In this document: piece by piece, positions 13,654 through 21,417 of the stretch | How the letters are laid out: the number at the start of each line of letters is the position of its first letter | How positions within the stretch are numbered: the stretch's first letter is position 1 | Source of the DNA: a virus | Reading direction: 5' to 3' (one strand) | Virus record (IMG/VR): IMGVR_UViG_3300047471_000189 | Location: 1-64,000 of that record | DNA length: 64,000 nt | Program-made: the position numbers and the translations under genes | The notes under the pieces: model-generated | What the model was told of the DNA's origin: nothing | Databases searched by the model: none | Seen by the model: only the letters and a program-made list of their open reading frames with translations

Positions 13654-15517
13654 CGAAGATTTAGACGCGATAAAATCCGATCCCGGTGTAATCAGGGTTT
13701 ACGGGCAGTATGTCCAAGGATTGAAGAAGACCGGAGACAAGTGGGTCGGGTTGTGCCCGATTCACGGGGAGAAGACTCCGTCCTTCACGATCTTCAAGGA
13801 CATGAGGTTCCAGTGCTTCGGGTGTTCGGAATCCGGAAACATCTTCCAGCTAGTTCAGAAAATTGACAGTTGTGATTTCAAATCTGCGTTGGCAAAGGTG
13901 AAGGTGGAGGTTGGGGACTGGGCGGAGACGAAAGAAAGATTCCACTCGGCCTTCCAGCCTGTAACTGAGACCAAGGTTTACAAAACCTTTCCAACAGACC
14001 AGTGGAACAAGCTGGAGGACGCCCTCACCAATTCCAAAGTGGCCCTCAACTGGCTCAACAAGGAAAGAGGGATAGGGCCCGGCACCGCACAAAGAATGCA
14101 CCTCGGGTTCACCCAGAACATCGGAAAACTCGCGGGAGAGTCCGGAGCCGACATTGCCGACGGCGGATGGATAGCCTTCCCCTGCATCGAAGACGACAAA
14201 GTTGTCAGCATCAAGTATCGCTCCATCGTTCGCAAGAAGCCGGGAGGATTTGCCCGGCAGTCCGGGATGGCAACAGCCATGTTCGGGATGGAAGAGATTG
14301 ATCCGTTCGAACCAGTCTACCTCGTGGAAGGAGAATTCGATCAACTGTGCATGACCCAAGCGGGATTCAGGTCTGTTTCTGTGCCGTCTGCCGGGGTGAA
14401 GTTGACCCCGGAAATGAAAGACAAGCTGATGCAAGCGAGCCAAGTGATCTTGGCCGGGGACAACGATGCGACCGGCTCCGGATACATGTCCAAGCTCTGG
14501 AAGGAACTGGGGGAGCGGACATATCTGCTGGCGTGGCCCGAGGGGATCAAGGACGCGAATGAGTTCTTCCTCAAAACCTGTAACCGGGATGTGTCTGTTT
14601 TCCAGACTAAGGTTGAGGAGCTAACCCAGACAGCTAAGTCCAAACCAACTCCTGACGTGTATGCGATTCAGGAGGTCATGCGGAACGGAGAAGATACCAG
14701 CCTCGCGGACCGCGCCGACCGTCTGCGTTTTCCGTGGACTGAGGTGGACAAAATGGCTATCCTGCTGCCCGGCTCCGTGCTGGGGCTCATGGCCACTTCG
14801 ACTGGTATGGGTAAAACAGCGTTCTCCTTGCAACTCAGTTTGTTCAATGCACGTAAGTACAACGCCACAGTAATCAACTGGCAGTGCGAATTGTCCCCGT
14901 CTGAGATCGCTACGATGGTAACTGCACAGGTCCTCAGAAAGAACAGGAACTTTGTCGGGAAAGAAGATCAGAAAAAGGCCGCTGATGATCTCGACGGAGT
15001 GCAATATTATGTCGGAAATAATCCAGCGACTCATGGTATAATGGAAGTATTAGACCTGATGGAAGCAGCTATTCGCAGGACCGGTGCCACGATTGCCGTC
15101 TTGGATAACTTGCATTACTACACCACAGGCATTGACGACGAAGTCCGGGTACAGGCAGCGTCTATGATCCGCATCAAGCAGATTGCTGTCCAACTAGGTT
15201 GCATCTTCATCGTGGTCTTTCAGCCCCGTAAGGCGACCAGCCAGAGCAAGGGCAAGAAGACCCACATCTCGGACGTGAAGGGTTCCGGGGCCGCAGGCGA
15301 TACCACAGACTCTGTCATGGCCATCCACCGCGACGGGGTTAAAGAAGACGGCAAGTCCGACACCTACGAAGAGAAGACGCTGGTTGAAATGCTGAAGACG
15401 CGGTCCAAGGGTATAGGAAAAGCAAGTTGCTTCCTGCACTTCTTCGGTGAATTTGCGGCTTTCGAAGCTCTGGAGACAAGGCACGAGGAGGAACCGAATG
15501 GATACGAATTGGGTTAA
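13646..15517 (+). CDS. Primase-helicase (T7 gp4-like)
   Basis: This 623-residue bifunctional protein has a CHC2-type zinc domain (Cys 37, His 40, Cys 57, Cys 60), a TOPRIM primase domain (VEGEFDQ near 229 and GDNDATG near 270), and a DnaB-type RecA helicase domain with Walker A STGMGKT near 384-390. The layout matches T7 gp4. It would unwind the fork 5' to 3' and lay down RNA primers for lagging-strand synthesis. Neighbouring clamp, loader and SSB genes complete much of a replisome. The DNA polymerase must lie outside the window. An internal TGGTATAAT sequence occurs at 15034. Confidence 0.93.
   Translation: MGNEDLDAIKSDPGVIRVYGQYVQGLKKTGDKWVGLCPIHGEKTPSFTIFKDMRFQCFGCSESGNIFQLVQKIDSCDFKSALAKVKVEVGDWAETKERFHSAFQPVTETKVYKTFPTDQWNKLEDALTNSKVALNWLNKERGIGPGTAQRMHLGFTQNIGKLAGESGADIADGGWIAFPCIEDDKVVSIKYRSIVRKKPGGFARQSGMATAMFGMEEIDPFEPVYLVEGEFDQLCMTQAGFRSVSVPSAGVKLTPEMKDKLMQASQVILAGDNDATGSGYMSKLWKELGERTYLLAWPEGIKDANEFFLKTCNRDVSVFQTKVEELTQTAKSKPTPDVYAIQEVMRNGEDTSLADRADRLRFPWTEVDKMAILLPGSVLGLMATSTGMGKTAFSLQLSLFNARKYNATVINWQCELSPSEIATMVTAQVLRKNRNFVGKEDQKKAADDLDGVQYYVGNNPATHGIMEVLDLMEAAIRRTGATIAVLDNLHYYTTGIDDEVRVQAASMIRIKQIAVQLGCIFIVVFQPRKATSQSKGKKTHISDVKGSGAAGDTTDSVMAIHRDGVKEDGKSDTYEEKTLVEMLKTRSKGIGKASCFLHFFGEFAAFEALETRHEEEPNGYELG
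15034..15042 (+). promoter_or_regulatory. Possible internal extended -10 promoter
   Basis: TGGTATAAT inside the primase-helicase gene is identical to the core of the intergenic promoters at 1559 and 9087. A transcript from here could raise expression of the clamp gene. A chance match cannot be excluded. A similar sequence lies at 11421-11429 in the nuclease gene. Confidence 0.35.
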
Positions 15518-15540
15518 AACCTCCAAGAGGAGATACACGA

Positions 15541-15789
15541 ATGAAAGTTGAGGAGCTAGTAAAACAATGTATAGACTCGATAAACAATCCACTCCGATCT
15601 CCGGAAAGTTACGGCCCTTTGATTACTCTCGTTGGAAAACACACTCTATTTCCAAGGGGAGGAGGGCCCAGACCTGTTGAACTATTGTGCGTAAATTCAA
15701 ACGGAGATAAGGTTTGGTTATACTCTGCCACTAAGGTTCTAGCCGCTCTTGTGGCGAATGGTTTAGTTGAAATAAAGGAAGGGATATGA
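15541..15789 (+). CDS. Hypothetical protein, 82 aa
   Basis: An AGAGGAG SD precedes the ATG and the stop overlaps the clamp start. The product has a helical N-terminus and a hydrophobic helix near the C-terminus (ATKVLAALVANGLVE) that is too short to be a sure membrane segment. No family is recognised. Confidence 0.55.
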   Translation: MKVEELVKQCIDSINNPLRSPESYGPLITLVGKHTLFPRGGGPRPVELLCVNSNGDKVWLYSATKVLAALVANGLVEIKEGI

Positions 15790-16844
15790 ACATCTCCGCA
15801 GCAGAATTAAAACACGCGCTGAAGAAGCTCTCGCCCGTCAAGACCGAGACCTATGTCTTCGACGTAGACGGAATCAGGGCGCAGGACTCGGACGTTCTGG
15901 TCGTGGTTCCGGGGCCTACCTTCGGTGGGACGTTTACGGTGTCGGGCAAGAAGCTGGCTCAGGTCGTGAATCGCATGACCGGCCAGATCGAAATTTCTCA
16001 ATTTGAGAAAAAGTTGACCCTCAAGTCTGCTAAAGCCGTAGTCGATCTTGAGATTCAACTGGTCAAGTCAATCCCCCTCCCGGACGGCCCGGCTTGCTCC
16101 TTGGCCTTGAGTTTGACCCCGTTCAAGAAGGCAATGTCCATTGCTTCCGCCTCGGCTTCCCCTGCCAAGTCCGCTGCGTTCGGCGGCGTCGTGCTGTTAC
16201 AGAATCTGCCGCTGGGCATCGAGGAGACAATCTCCTCCGGGTACCGGATCACAGGCACCGATGCCGTCGTTCTGACAGCGGTTACCGTGGAGACGCCGGT
16301 CGACCTCCAGTTCCGGGCCCTCGTGAACCTGACAGCTTCCGCTGTTGTCCAGTTAATGGACGGCGAGACGATTGAGGTCGGGGACACGAACAAGTGTCTG
16401 GTCCTCAAATCTGGTGGGGTCTCCATCTACGCCTCAAAGCCGGTTCAGAAATATCCCGATTTTGACGGGTTAATGGCTAAAATTCCAGAGATACGGGTCG
16501 GGTTTAACCCCCAAGAACTTCTGTCCGCGCTGAAGACGGTCGAGCCATTGATCGACGAAACCGTGGACAAAGGTGCGGTGAGTTTACATTTCGACTCCAG
16601 TGTGGTAAAATGTTCTAATATTGGAGTTGGATCAACAGCTTCCGATGAATCTGCTTATGAGCAGATAGAACCGGACCCGGTTTTCGACCCGAGGGAGTTT
16701 AACTTAAAACTTACAGCTAAATATTTATCTGGGTTCCTAAGCCGGGCCGGGGAACAAGCCACTCTGGGCGTTACAGACGGACCAGTAAGATTAGAATCTG
16801 AAAACGTGATCGTGCTGACTATGCCAGCAAAGGTGGGAAAATGA
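15786..16844 (+). CDS. Sliding clamp (DNA polymerase III beta-like)
   Basis: The 352-residue length and three-part repeat of alpha/beta segments fit a bacterial beta clamp, although identity looks low. The start MNISAAELKHALKKL resembles the first helix of the family. A GYRITGTDAVVLTAVTV-type segment (about residues 150-170) matches the loop where beta clamps have RYYLNGV..., and the C-terminus ends with a hydrophobic strand (VIVLTMPAKVG). It would hold the phage polymerase on DNA and be loaded by the ATPase at 422-1345. A 17-bp palindrome lies inside the gene. Confidence 0.65.
   Translation: MNISAAELKHALKKLSPVKTETYVFDVDGIRAQDSDVLVVVPGPTFGGTFTVSGKKLAQVVNRMTGQIEISQFEKKLTLKSAKAVVDLEIQLVKSIPLPDGPACSLALSLTPFKKAMSIASASASPAKSAAFGGVVLLQNLPLGIEETISSGYRITGTDAVVLTAVTVETPVDLQFRALVNLTASAVVQLMDGETIEVGDTNKCLVLKSGGVSIYASKPVQKYPDFDGLMAKIPEIRVGFNPQELLSALKTVEPLIDETVDKGAVSLHFDSSVVKCSNIGVGSTASDESAYEQIEPDPVFDPREFNLKLTAKYLSGFLSRAGEQATLGVTDGPVRLESENVIVLTMPAKVGK
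15994..16010. promoter_or_regulatory. 17-bp palindromic operator copy 3
   Basis: A perfect TTTCTCAATTTGAGAAA lies inside the clamp gene, read there as part of Ile-Ser-Gln-Phe-Glu-Lys. Codon choice does not require the palindrome, so it is probably kept as a DNA site. Confidence 0.6.
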
Positions 16845-17554
16845 ACGAACCGACCTACCTAGAGCCCCTGAACAAAGACGCCGCCCTCCGGCTGTCTGAG
16901 GACATCGATGCCCTCCTCGGCCAGATCAGTACCCACGAGATCAAGCTGGCCCGTTCCTACGCCCGTCTAGGGGGTCTTCTCAGAGAGGTCAAGAACCAGC
17001 AGTACTGGATGTCCTACGGGTACGACCGGTTCTCCTCCTACCTAGAATTCGTACGGGGAAAGATCGGAAGAGAGCGCAGTCAGGTGTACGCGATCCTGTC
17101 CGTGGCTGAGGCTCTGCTCCCTCTGATGACCGAGTCGGAACTGGAGACCGTTGGGATTACGAAGGCCCACGAACTCCGCAGGCTGGTGGGTCAGGGAGGC
17201 AGTCTAGAGGCTACGTTCGAAGTCGCAGTCTCCGCCGGGGGGAACGACTGGACCGAATCTGTCCGAATAATGGACTACGCCGCGAGCCCCAAGGTCACCG
17301 CAAAACAGCTTCGGGTAAAGGTGAATGAGATTCTCCACATCCACGAAGACAGGCAGGGGCTCTGGTTCGACCCGGGCGGGTTCTACGCAACCCCGGATGA
17401 ACGTAAAGAGATCGACCAGTTCTGGTCTGTGGGTAGACAGTTGTTTGGGTCTAAGGACGAGCAGCCGGACCACGTATGGAAGAAAGAAGTGTTCTTGGCT
17501 GCGATACGAGAGTCGCTAAGTACGTGGGCTGCGGAGGTCGCGGATGGTCGTTGA
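16841..17554 (+). CDS. Putative DNA-binding regulatory protein, 237 aa
   Basis: The protein is mainly helical. Residues 20-110 (LARSYARLGGLLREVKNQQYW... SQVYAILSVAEALLPLM) resemble the helical region of phage and plasmid proteins of the DUF3102/ParB-HTH type, in which a YGYDRFSSY-like segment precedes an HTH. The remainder is charged, with no catalytic motif. It could bind one of the repeated DNA sites in this window, but that is speculation. It carries a 15-bp element read as Val-Arg-Ile-Met-Asp. Its start overlaps the clamp stop. Confidence 0.5.
   Translation: MNEPTYLEPLNKDAALRLSEDIDALLGQISTHEIKLARSYARLGGLLREVKNQQYWMSYGYDRFSSYLEFVRGKIGRERSQVYAILSVAEALLPLMTESELETVGITKAHELRRLVGQGGSLEATFEVAVSAGGNDWTESVRIMDYAASPKVTAKQLRVKVNEILHIHEDRQGLWFDPGGFYATPDERKEIDQFWSVGRQLFGSKDEQPDHVWKKEVFLAAIRESLSTWAAEVADGR
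17261..17275 (+). repeat. 15-bp element copy 9 (exact)
   Basis: GTCCGAATAATGGAC lies in mid-gene in the putative regulator, in the same reading frame (Val-Arg-Ile-Met-Asp) as the copy at 23172 in an unrelated gene. Confidence 0.75.
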
Positions 17555-17717
17555 TGCGTTGTTAGAGACAATCAAAATTTGGATGACGGGGTTGATAAGA
17601 GGGTCGGCGTTCTGGCTTCTTTGCATGGTTGCGGTTCCGAATAAATCTCTTACGATAGGGCAACTCATTCTTTGTTACTTGGCTGGACTCTTCTGGGAAT
17701 ACGCGAATGAAAAGTAA
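17544..17717 (+). CDS. 57-aa membrane protein with two spans
   Basis: The ATG overlaps the regulator gene, and the stop lies inside the next gene's start region. Two hydrophobic segments are visible (residues 20-32 SAFWLLCMVA and 38-51 LILCYLAGLF). Two-span proteins of this size can be holin-like, but lysis genes are not otherwise clustered here. Confidence 0.5.
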   Translation: MVVDALLETIKIWMTGLIRGSAFWLLCMVAVPNKSLTIGQLILCYLAGLFWEYANEK

Positions 17718-18099
17718 AACCGTCCACGTAGAGATCGACGAAACGGGCCTACCCTGCCGCATCTTCCGAACGAAGGAGTGGAGGAACCTCCCCAGTACTC
17801 AAGTCCTGACTATGAGCAGAGCGGATGCGGTTGGGGCTATAAGGCGTCGGGTATACCAGCGGTCCCGCCAGAGTCTTGGTCACGCTGAATGCGAGCGGTG
17901 CGGAAGATTTATAACCGAAGATAGTTTCGAGATGAACGAGATACGCCCTAAAGGAGCAAGCGGAGGCAAAACGGGAGGGGAAGTTAGCCTATCGAATTGC
18001 GAAGCTCTATGTCATGCCTGCCATCAGGGAGGACCAGATTCAGCCCACGGCGACCGCCGCTGGCAAACAGCAAAAATCAAGTCCGAAGAAGGACAATAA
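17707..18099 (+). CDS. HNH endonuclease
   Basis: The C-terminal half has a zinc-supported HNH signature: CERCG, then MNEIRPKG, a Gly-rich loop and LSNCEALCHACHQ near residues 96-108. The HNH His (HACH region) and the treble-clef cysteines are present. The N-terminal 55 residues form a basic helical extension probably used for DNA binding. It may be a homing-type nuclease or a packaging-related nicking enzyme. Its place next to the sigma gene gives no hint which. Confidence 0.75.
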   Translation: MKSKTVHVEIDETGLPCRIFRTKEWRNLPSTQVLTMSRADAVGAIRRRVYQRSRQSLGHAECERCGRFITEDSFEMNEIRPKGASGGKTGGEVSLSNCEALCHACHQGGPDSAHGDRRWQTAKIKSEEGQ

Positions 18100-18641
18100 T
18101 GGAAGTCGATATCACTAAATACGCCCCCGTAATTTCAAAAATTTTAACCAAGTTGAAGGTCAAGAAGCAGGACCGGGAAGACTTGACTCAGGAGTGCTAC
18201 TTAGCCCTCTTGGAAAAACATAAACACTTGGTTCGGGGGATAGAACTCGGGACCGAAAACAGCTTCGCGACCTCGATTTGCCGAAGCCGAGTTACCGACA
18301 TATGGAGACGGGACCATCAGGACCGGGGACAGTACAAGACCAAAGCAGGAGTCCGGTTCGACTCTTTGTCCGACCCCCGGGTATACAGGAAAGCGGCCAA
18401 GGTTATTGAGCCAATTGCCGAGTTAGACTCAGAGATAGATTCCGGAGAATTGGAAGCAGCTATCCTCAGCCTGCCGTTCGACGAGTTCAGGGTTATTTAC
18501 GAAGTGTTTGTTGAAGGAAAGACACAAGCGTCGGTGGCTCAGGAATTGGGCATAAGTATTCGCACCGTCGGGACCCGCCAGCAAAAAGGAATTTCTGGGT
18601 TAAAGAAGTATTTTAAGGTGGACAACGAACCTGAATTGTAG
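18099..18641 (+). CDS. Phage ECF-like sigma factor
   Basis: I chose the ATG at 18099 (TAATG overlap) over a long upstream extension inside the HNH gene. The 180-residue protein has sigma region 2 (DREDLTQECYLALLEKH, then ATSICRSRVTDIWRRDHQ) and a region 4 helix-turn-helix (ASVAQELGISIRTVGTRQQKGISGLKKYF), with a linker between. This matches the two-domain ECF sigma-70 layout. It would redirect host RNA polymerase to phage promoters, possibly those of the leftward virion arm. No anti-sigma gene is recognised nearby. Confidence 0.8.
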   Translation: MEVDITKYAPVISKILTKLKVKKQDREDLTQECYLALLEKHKHLVRGIELGTENSFATSICRSRVTDIWRRDHQDRGQYKTKAGVRFDSLSDPRVYRKAAKVIEPIAELDSEIDSGELEAAILSLPFDEFRVIYEVFVEGKTQASVAQELGISIRTVGTRQQKGISGLKKYFKVDNEPEL

Positions 18642-18667
18642 TAAAATGTAGTTACATCAAGAAAAGA

Positions 18668-19090
18668 GTGTGTACCTTGGGGATTCAGACCAGAATCACA
18701 GTTTCCTGTGACTACGCGGGCTGCAAGCAGTCCGTGTCATGGATCAAGGAAGACGTCGAGAGCGGCCAAGTTCCTGCTCCAGAAGAAGGTCTGTACCTAG
18801 TGTTATTCCAACAGATGGGAGTAACCAAGTCCTTCTGCGGCCAGTACCACGCCGCGATGTACTTCATGCCTCCCGGGTACGACGTTACCAAGAAGAAGGT
18901 TGTGCAGGTTCCTGCTGTAGAAGTTGTGAAGCACGAGCCAATCGCGCAGGCCGATGGGGCTGGACCGGAAGAGGTATTGTGTAATTGCGGTCACCCGGTT
19001 AATGAGCATAACAACTGGGGATGCTGCGTAACTCTTTCGGATACGATTGGTGATTTCTGTAAGTGTGAAAACCAAGGACCCCTAGTATGA
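18668..19090 (+). CDS. Cysteine-rich hypothetical protein, 140 aa
   Basis: The start is uncertain: a GTG at 18668 or a TTG at 18677. Cysteines occur as an N-terminal pair (CDYAGC) and a C-terminal group (CNCG...CC...CKC), suggesting two zinc sites. A Val/Pro-rich linker joins them. The stop overlaps the next ATG. No family is recognised. Confidence 0.55.
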   Translation: MCTLGIQTRITVSCDYAGCKQSVSWIKEDVESGQVPAPEEGLYLVLFQQMGVTKSFCGQYHAAMYFMPPGYDVTKKKVVQVPAVEVVKHEPIAQADGAGPEEVLCNCGHPVNEHNNWGCCVTLSDTIGDFCKCENQGPLV

Positions 19091-19455
19091 CATCTTCCGA
19101 CTTCACCAAATCGATCATCGCTCTGGCTTGCTGGAGGGCAGCGCGAACCGAGCTACACCAAGCGATGCTGTCCGTTTGCATGGTGTTCCTGAACCGGGCC
19201 AGAGATGGATGGTACGAAGGCAGCGTGTATGAGAATGCCTGCCACTGGCTGTCCGAGCATGACGGGGGTTTCCCGGACGAGCGGGACCCTCAGTTTCTAC
19301 AGATGCTTGTCAAGATCGATGCGGTAACGGCTGGACTGATACCGGACAAAACGGGCGGGGCGTTGTGGTTCTACCCGAAGACAGAAGAGGATATCCAGAT
19401 TCCTGAAGGATACAACATAACGACAACGATTGGCAGTCTGGTTTTCGTGAGGTAA
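19087..19455 (+). CDS. SleB-like cell-wall hydrolase (Hydrolase_2)
   Basis: The 122-residue protein matches the SleB/CwlJ (Hydrolase_2) pattern: a helix ending in RAARTE with the catalytic-type Glu, then VFLNRARDGWYEGSVYENACHWL, where the family has VILNRV...FP..VCxVIYQ. The C-terminal part (GALWFYP) corresponds to the family ALxF/Y segment. These enzymes cleave peptidoglycan glycan strands. It is short and has no signal peptide, so it may be an endolysin released by a holin. It is far from the holin-like gene at 38.6 kb. Confidence 0.65.
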   Translation: MTSSDFTKSIIALACWRAARTELHQAMLSVCMVFLNRARDGWYEGSVYENACHWLSEHDGGFPDERDPQFLQMLVKIDAVTAGLIPDKTGGALWFYPKTEEDIQIPEGYNITTTIGSLVFVR

Positions 19456-19456
19456 A

Positions 19457-19624
19457 ATGGCAATTTACTCATACGTTTGTAAAAGATGCTCTCACCAGTT
19501 CGACCAGCTTATTGTCCGAAAAATGGACGACCCACCTCCGTGCCCCGAATGCGGAGGATATACACAGAAAACATGGAGTGTCCCCAGTCAGGCTCAATGG
19601 AAATGCAGCAAGGGGAGTCTGTAA
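19457..19624 (+). CDS. FmdB-like zinc-ribbon protein, 55 aa
   Basis: The sequence MAIYSYVCKRCSHQFD and CPECG (residues 29-33) match the CxxC...CxxC ribbon of FmdB-type small regulatory proteins (MPxYxYxCxxCGxxFE...CPxCG). These are thought to be regulatory, but their targets are unknown. The gene is coupled to neighbours by overlapping stop and start codons and contains a variant 15-bp element. Confidence 0.7.
   Translation: MAIYSYVCKRCSHQFDQLIVRKMDDPPPCPECGGYTQKTWSVPSQAQWKCSKGSL
19514..19528 (+). repeat. 15-bp element copy 10 (variant spacer)
   Basis: GTCCGAAAAATGGAC keeps both arms and differs at one spacer base. The same variant occurs in reverse at 38145. Confidence 0.6.
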
Positions 19625-19872
19625 TGGGGTCAGAATATCTCGGAGAGGTGGTCTACCTTTTATGGAAGGTTAATCGATCCTATGATTCCAGAGAACTAGT
19701 CGGGGTATTTAGCTCTCAGGAAAAAGCTCGGGGGCATGTCGTTCTTCACCCTTCAGAGAAAAGTATAACTAGGTGGGTAGATCACGTAGAAGAAACAACT
19801 CGGAATATACCATACGAACTTCAGGAAGCAAGAATAGATTGGTGGGCTACTAATAAGAGGGCACCGGCATGA
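19624..19872 (+). CDS. Hypothetical protein, 82 aa
   Basis: The start overlaps the FmdB-like stop (TAATG) with GGGGAG upstream. The protein has a beta-strand-rich N-terminus (EVVYLLWKVNRSYDSRELVGVFSS), reminiscent of small phage proteins that parse a value and display it in a beta sheet, but no family is certain. Confidence 0.55.
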   Translation: MGSEYLGEVVYLLWKVNRSYDSRELVGVFSSQEKARGHVVLHPSEKSITRWVDHVEETTRNIPYELQEARIDWWATNKRAPA

Positions 19873-20414
19873 AGAAACCCAAGACGCAGGCGCAGGCAGA
19901 CAAAGCGGCCAACGCCCGGCTCCAGAAAACATACAACCGGGATCTAGCTTGGTACGACGAACAGTTGGAGAAGCAAAACGGAGGCTGCGCGATCTGCGGT
20001 CGACCGGCAGGTACCAGACGGCTCCACATCGACCACGACCACTCATGGAAGAAGTCCAAGATTGTTTCAAGGAAGCTGGACTCGATTCTAAGTACGTGGA
20101 TCGCAGAAGGATCATATCTAGACAAGGGCTACATCGCTAGGGACACGAAGAAATCTCTGGCGGTCCGGGCAGTAAAGCGGATGATGCTCCGGGACAGCGT
20201 CCGTGGGTTACTGTGCTATTCGCATAACGCCGGGCTCCAGAAGTTCCAAGACGATCCGGAGTTGCTTAGGTCGGCGGCGGACTATCTAGAGAATCATCAG
20301 ATCTCTACGCAGGATCAATGGTGCGACGGATGCGACGGCACTGGGCTGATGGAAGGATGGAACCGGAGGGACGGATACTCCTGTCCAAAGTGTAAAGGAA
20401 AAGCGACCGTATGA
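19869..20414 (+). CDS. Endonuclease VII-type resolvase with DnaJ-like zinc tail
   Basis: Residues 1-145 match the recombination endonuclease VII family: CAICG (40-44), the active-site segment LHIDHDHS (52-59), and VRGLLCYSHNAGLQKFQDD (about 115-133). T4 gp49 of this family resolves branched DNA before packaging. The last 30 residues add a CDGCDGTG...CPKCKGKA motif like the cysteine-rich zinc domain of DnaJ, which is unusual on this enzyme and may bind a partner. An insertion of about 45 residues lies between the active-site segment and the second Cys pair. Confidence 0.82.
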   Translation: MKKPKTQAQADKAANARLQKTYNRDLAWYDEQLEKQNGGCAICGRPAGTRRLHIDHDHSWKKSKIVSRKLDSILSTWIAEGSYLDKGYIARDTKKSLAVRAVKRMMLRDSVRGLLCYSHNAGLQKFQDDPELLRSAADYLENHQISTQDQWCDGCDGTGLMEGWNRRDGYSCPKCKGKATV

Positions 20415-20590
20415 GGACCACGGGAGAAAAGCTGGTTGAACTCTGCACGAAGTTTGTGACCGAGCAGGAAATTACCTGTTCCGAATCCGTGTACCAAAGT
20501 GATCGGGTGATAGAAAACGCATACGAACTGATTGACCGGATTTGCAAGATTGTTGGGTTTTATAAAGACCCGGAGGACGAAGATGAGTAG
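20411..20590 (+). CDS. Hypothetical helical protein, 59 aa
   Basis: An ATGA overlap with the endonuclease gene supports this small ORF. The product is helical and ends in the acidic DPEDEDE. No family is recognised. Confidence 0.5.
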   Translation: MRTTGEKLVELCTKFVTEQEITCSESVYQSDRVIENAYELIDRICKIVGFYKDPEDEDE

Positions 20591-20738
20591 ACCAATTTCA
20601 CAATACAGCACGCCAAGGAAATGCTCGGTATGTCTGAAGCCAGCTACCGTCTGGGTGCTGGCGTCTCTGGACCAACGGGGCGGACCGGACAAGAGTTCTG
20701 TCCAGCCGAGATGTGCGGAGCACGAGGAGGCGCGATGA
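20583..20738 (+). CDS. Zinc-finger-like protein, 51 aa
   Basis: CSVCL (residues 14-18) and a later Cys/His (CAEH, 44-47) give a possible CxxC...CxxH zinc site. The ORF overlaps genes on both sides. No family is recognised. Confidence 0.5.
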   Translation: MSRPISQYSTPRKCSVCLKPATVWVLASLDQRGGPDKSSVQPRCAEHEEAR

Positions 20739-21244
20739 AGACCAAGATCATGCTGGCTCTGTTGATGGTGTGTGTCGCTGCCGGGGCGCAGGGTACCGAC
20801 TCCAAAGTAAACAAGAAAGTCCGGTCCTGTGAGAAGCGGAACTGGCCGGTCGACGACTCTGTCTGCCACGGGTACGCGCTCGCGATGGCTCATGAGTATT
20901 ACGTTGAGCATCCTGATTTCTTTGCGGCCCCGAAGCCGCCTGTTACACAACCGGACCTTTCTATCAACGGAGCAGGACCGATCACATACGGTCAGATATC
21001 CGGCGGTAGCCTCAACATCACCTATCCCGAAACCCCGGCACTGATCTGCGATAAGTATCAGCATGTCGAGGCGTCGTATGTCTCTATGGATGGAGATCAG
21101 ATGACCTATCACCCGAGCCGGTGCGTAGACGATATTCACATGGTCACTGAAAAGGAGTGGCAGGAGTTGACGGAGCGGCTCAAGACCTTTTGGTACATCG
21201 GTCAAGGGTTGACGACCAACGTAAGTACCGGGGGAGCGAAATGA
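20735..21244 (+). CDS. Exported hypothetical protein, 169 aa
   Basis: The first 20 residues form a classic Sec signal peptide: a basic start (MKTK), the hydrophobic core IMLALLMVCVAAG and a likely AQG cleavage site. The mature part has four cysteines (RSCEK, VCHGY, ICDKY, RCVDD) that could form disulphides outside the cytoplasm. It is the only early-arm gene with an obvious signal peptide. It might modify the cell envelope or block superinfection, but no family is recognised. Confidence 0.65.
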   Translation: MKTKIMLALLMVCVAAGAQGTDSKVNKKVRSCEKRNWPVDDSVCHGYALAMAHEYYVEHPDFFAAPKPPVTQPDLSINGAGPITYGQISGGSLNITYPETPALICDKYQHVEASYVSMDGDQMTYHPSRCVDDIHMVTEKEWQELTERLKTFWYIGQGLTTNVSTGGAK

Positions 21245-21417
21245 AGATTTCCGACTCAATGGTACAGAAGCTCAAGGAATGTGCGGCCCAAGAGATGGCT
21301 CGCAGCATTCACGTAGAGGACCAGAAAGTGTACGCCCGTGGGGTAGCCGACGGAGCCACTGTTCTCGCACAAACGATACTTGAAAATTTGGAAGAGGAGA
21401 CCCCAGTTGCCGAATAA
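21241..21417 (+). CDS. Hypothetical protein, 58 aa
   Basis: The start overlaps the previous stop (ATGA). The small helical protein has a DGATVLAQTILENLEEE C-terminus. It overlaps the start of the metallophosphatase gene. Confidence 0.5.
   Translation: MKISDSMVQKLKECAAQEMARSIHVEDQKVYARGVADGATVLAQTILENLEEETPVAE

Noticed and set aside
15499-15552. A 17-codon ORF across the gap after the primase-helicase
   Set aside because: It overlaps both neighbours and has no supporting feature.
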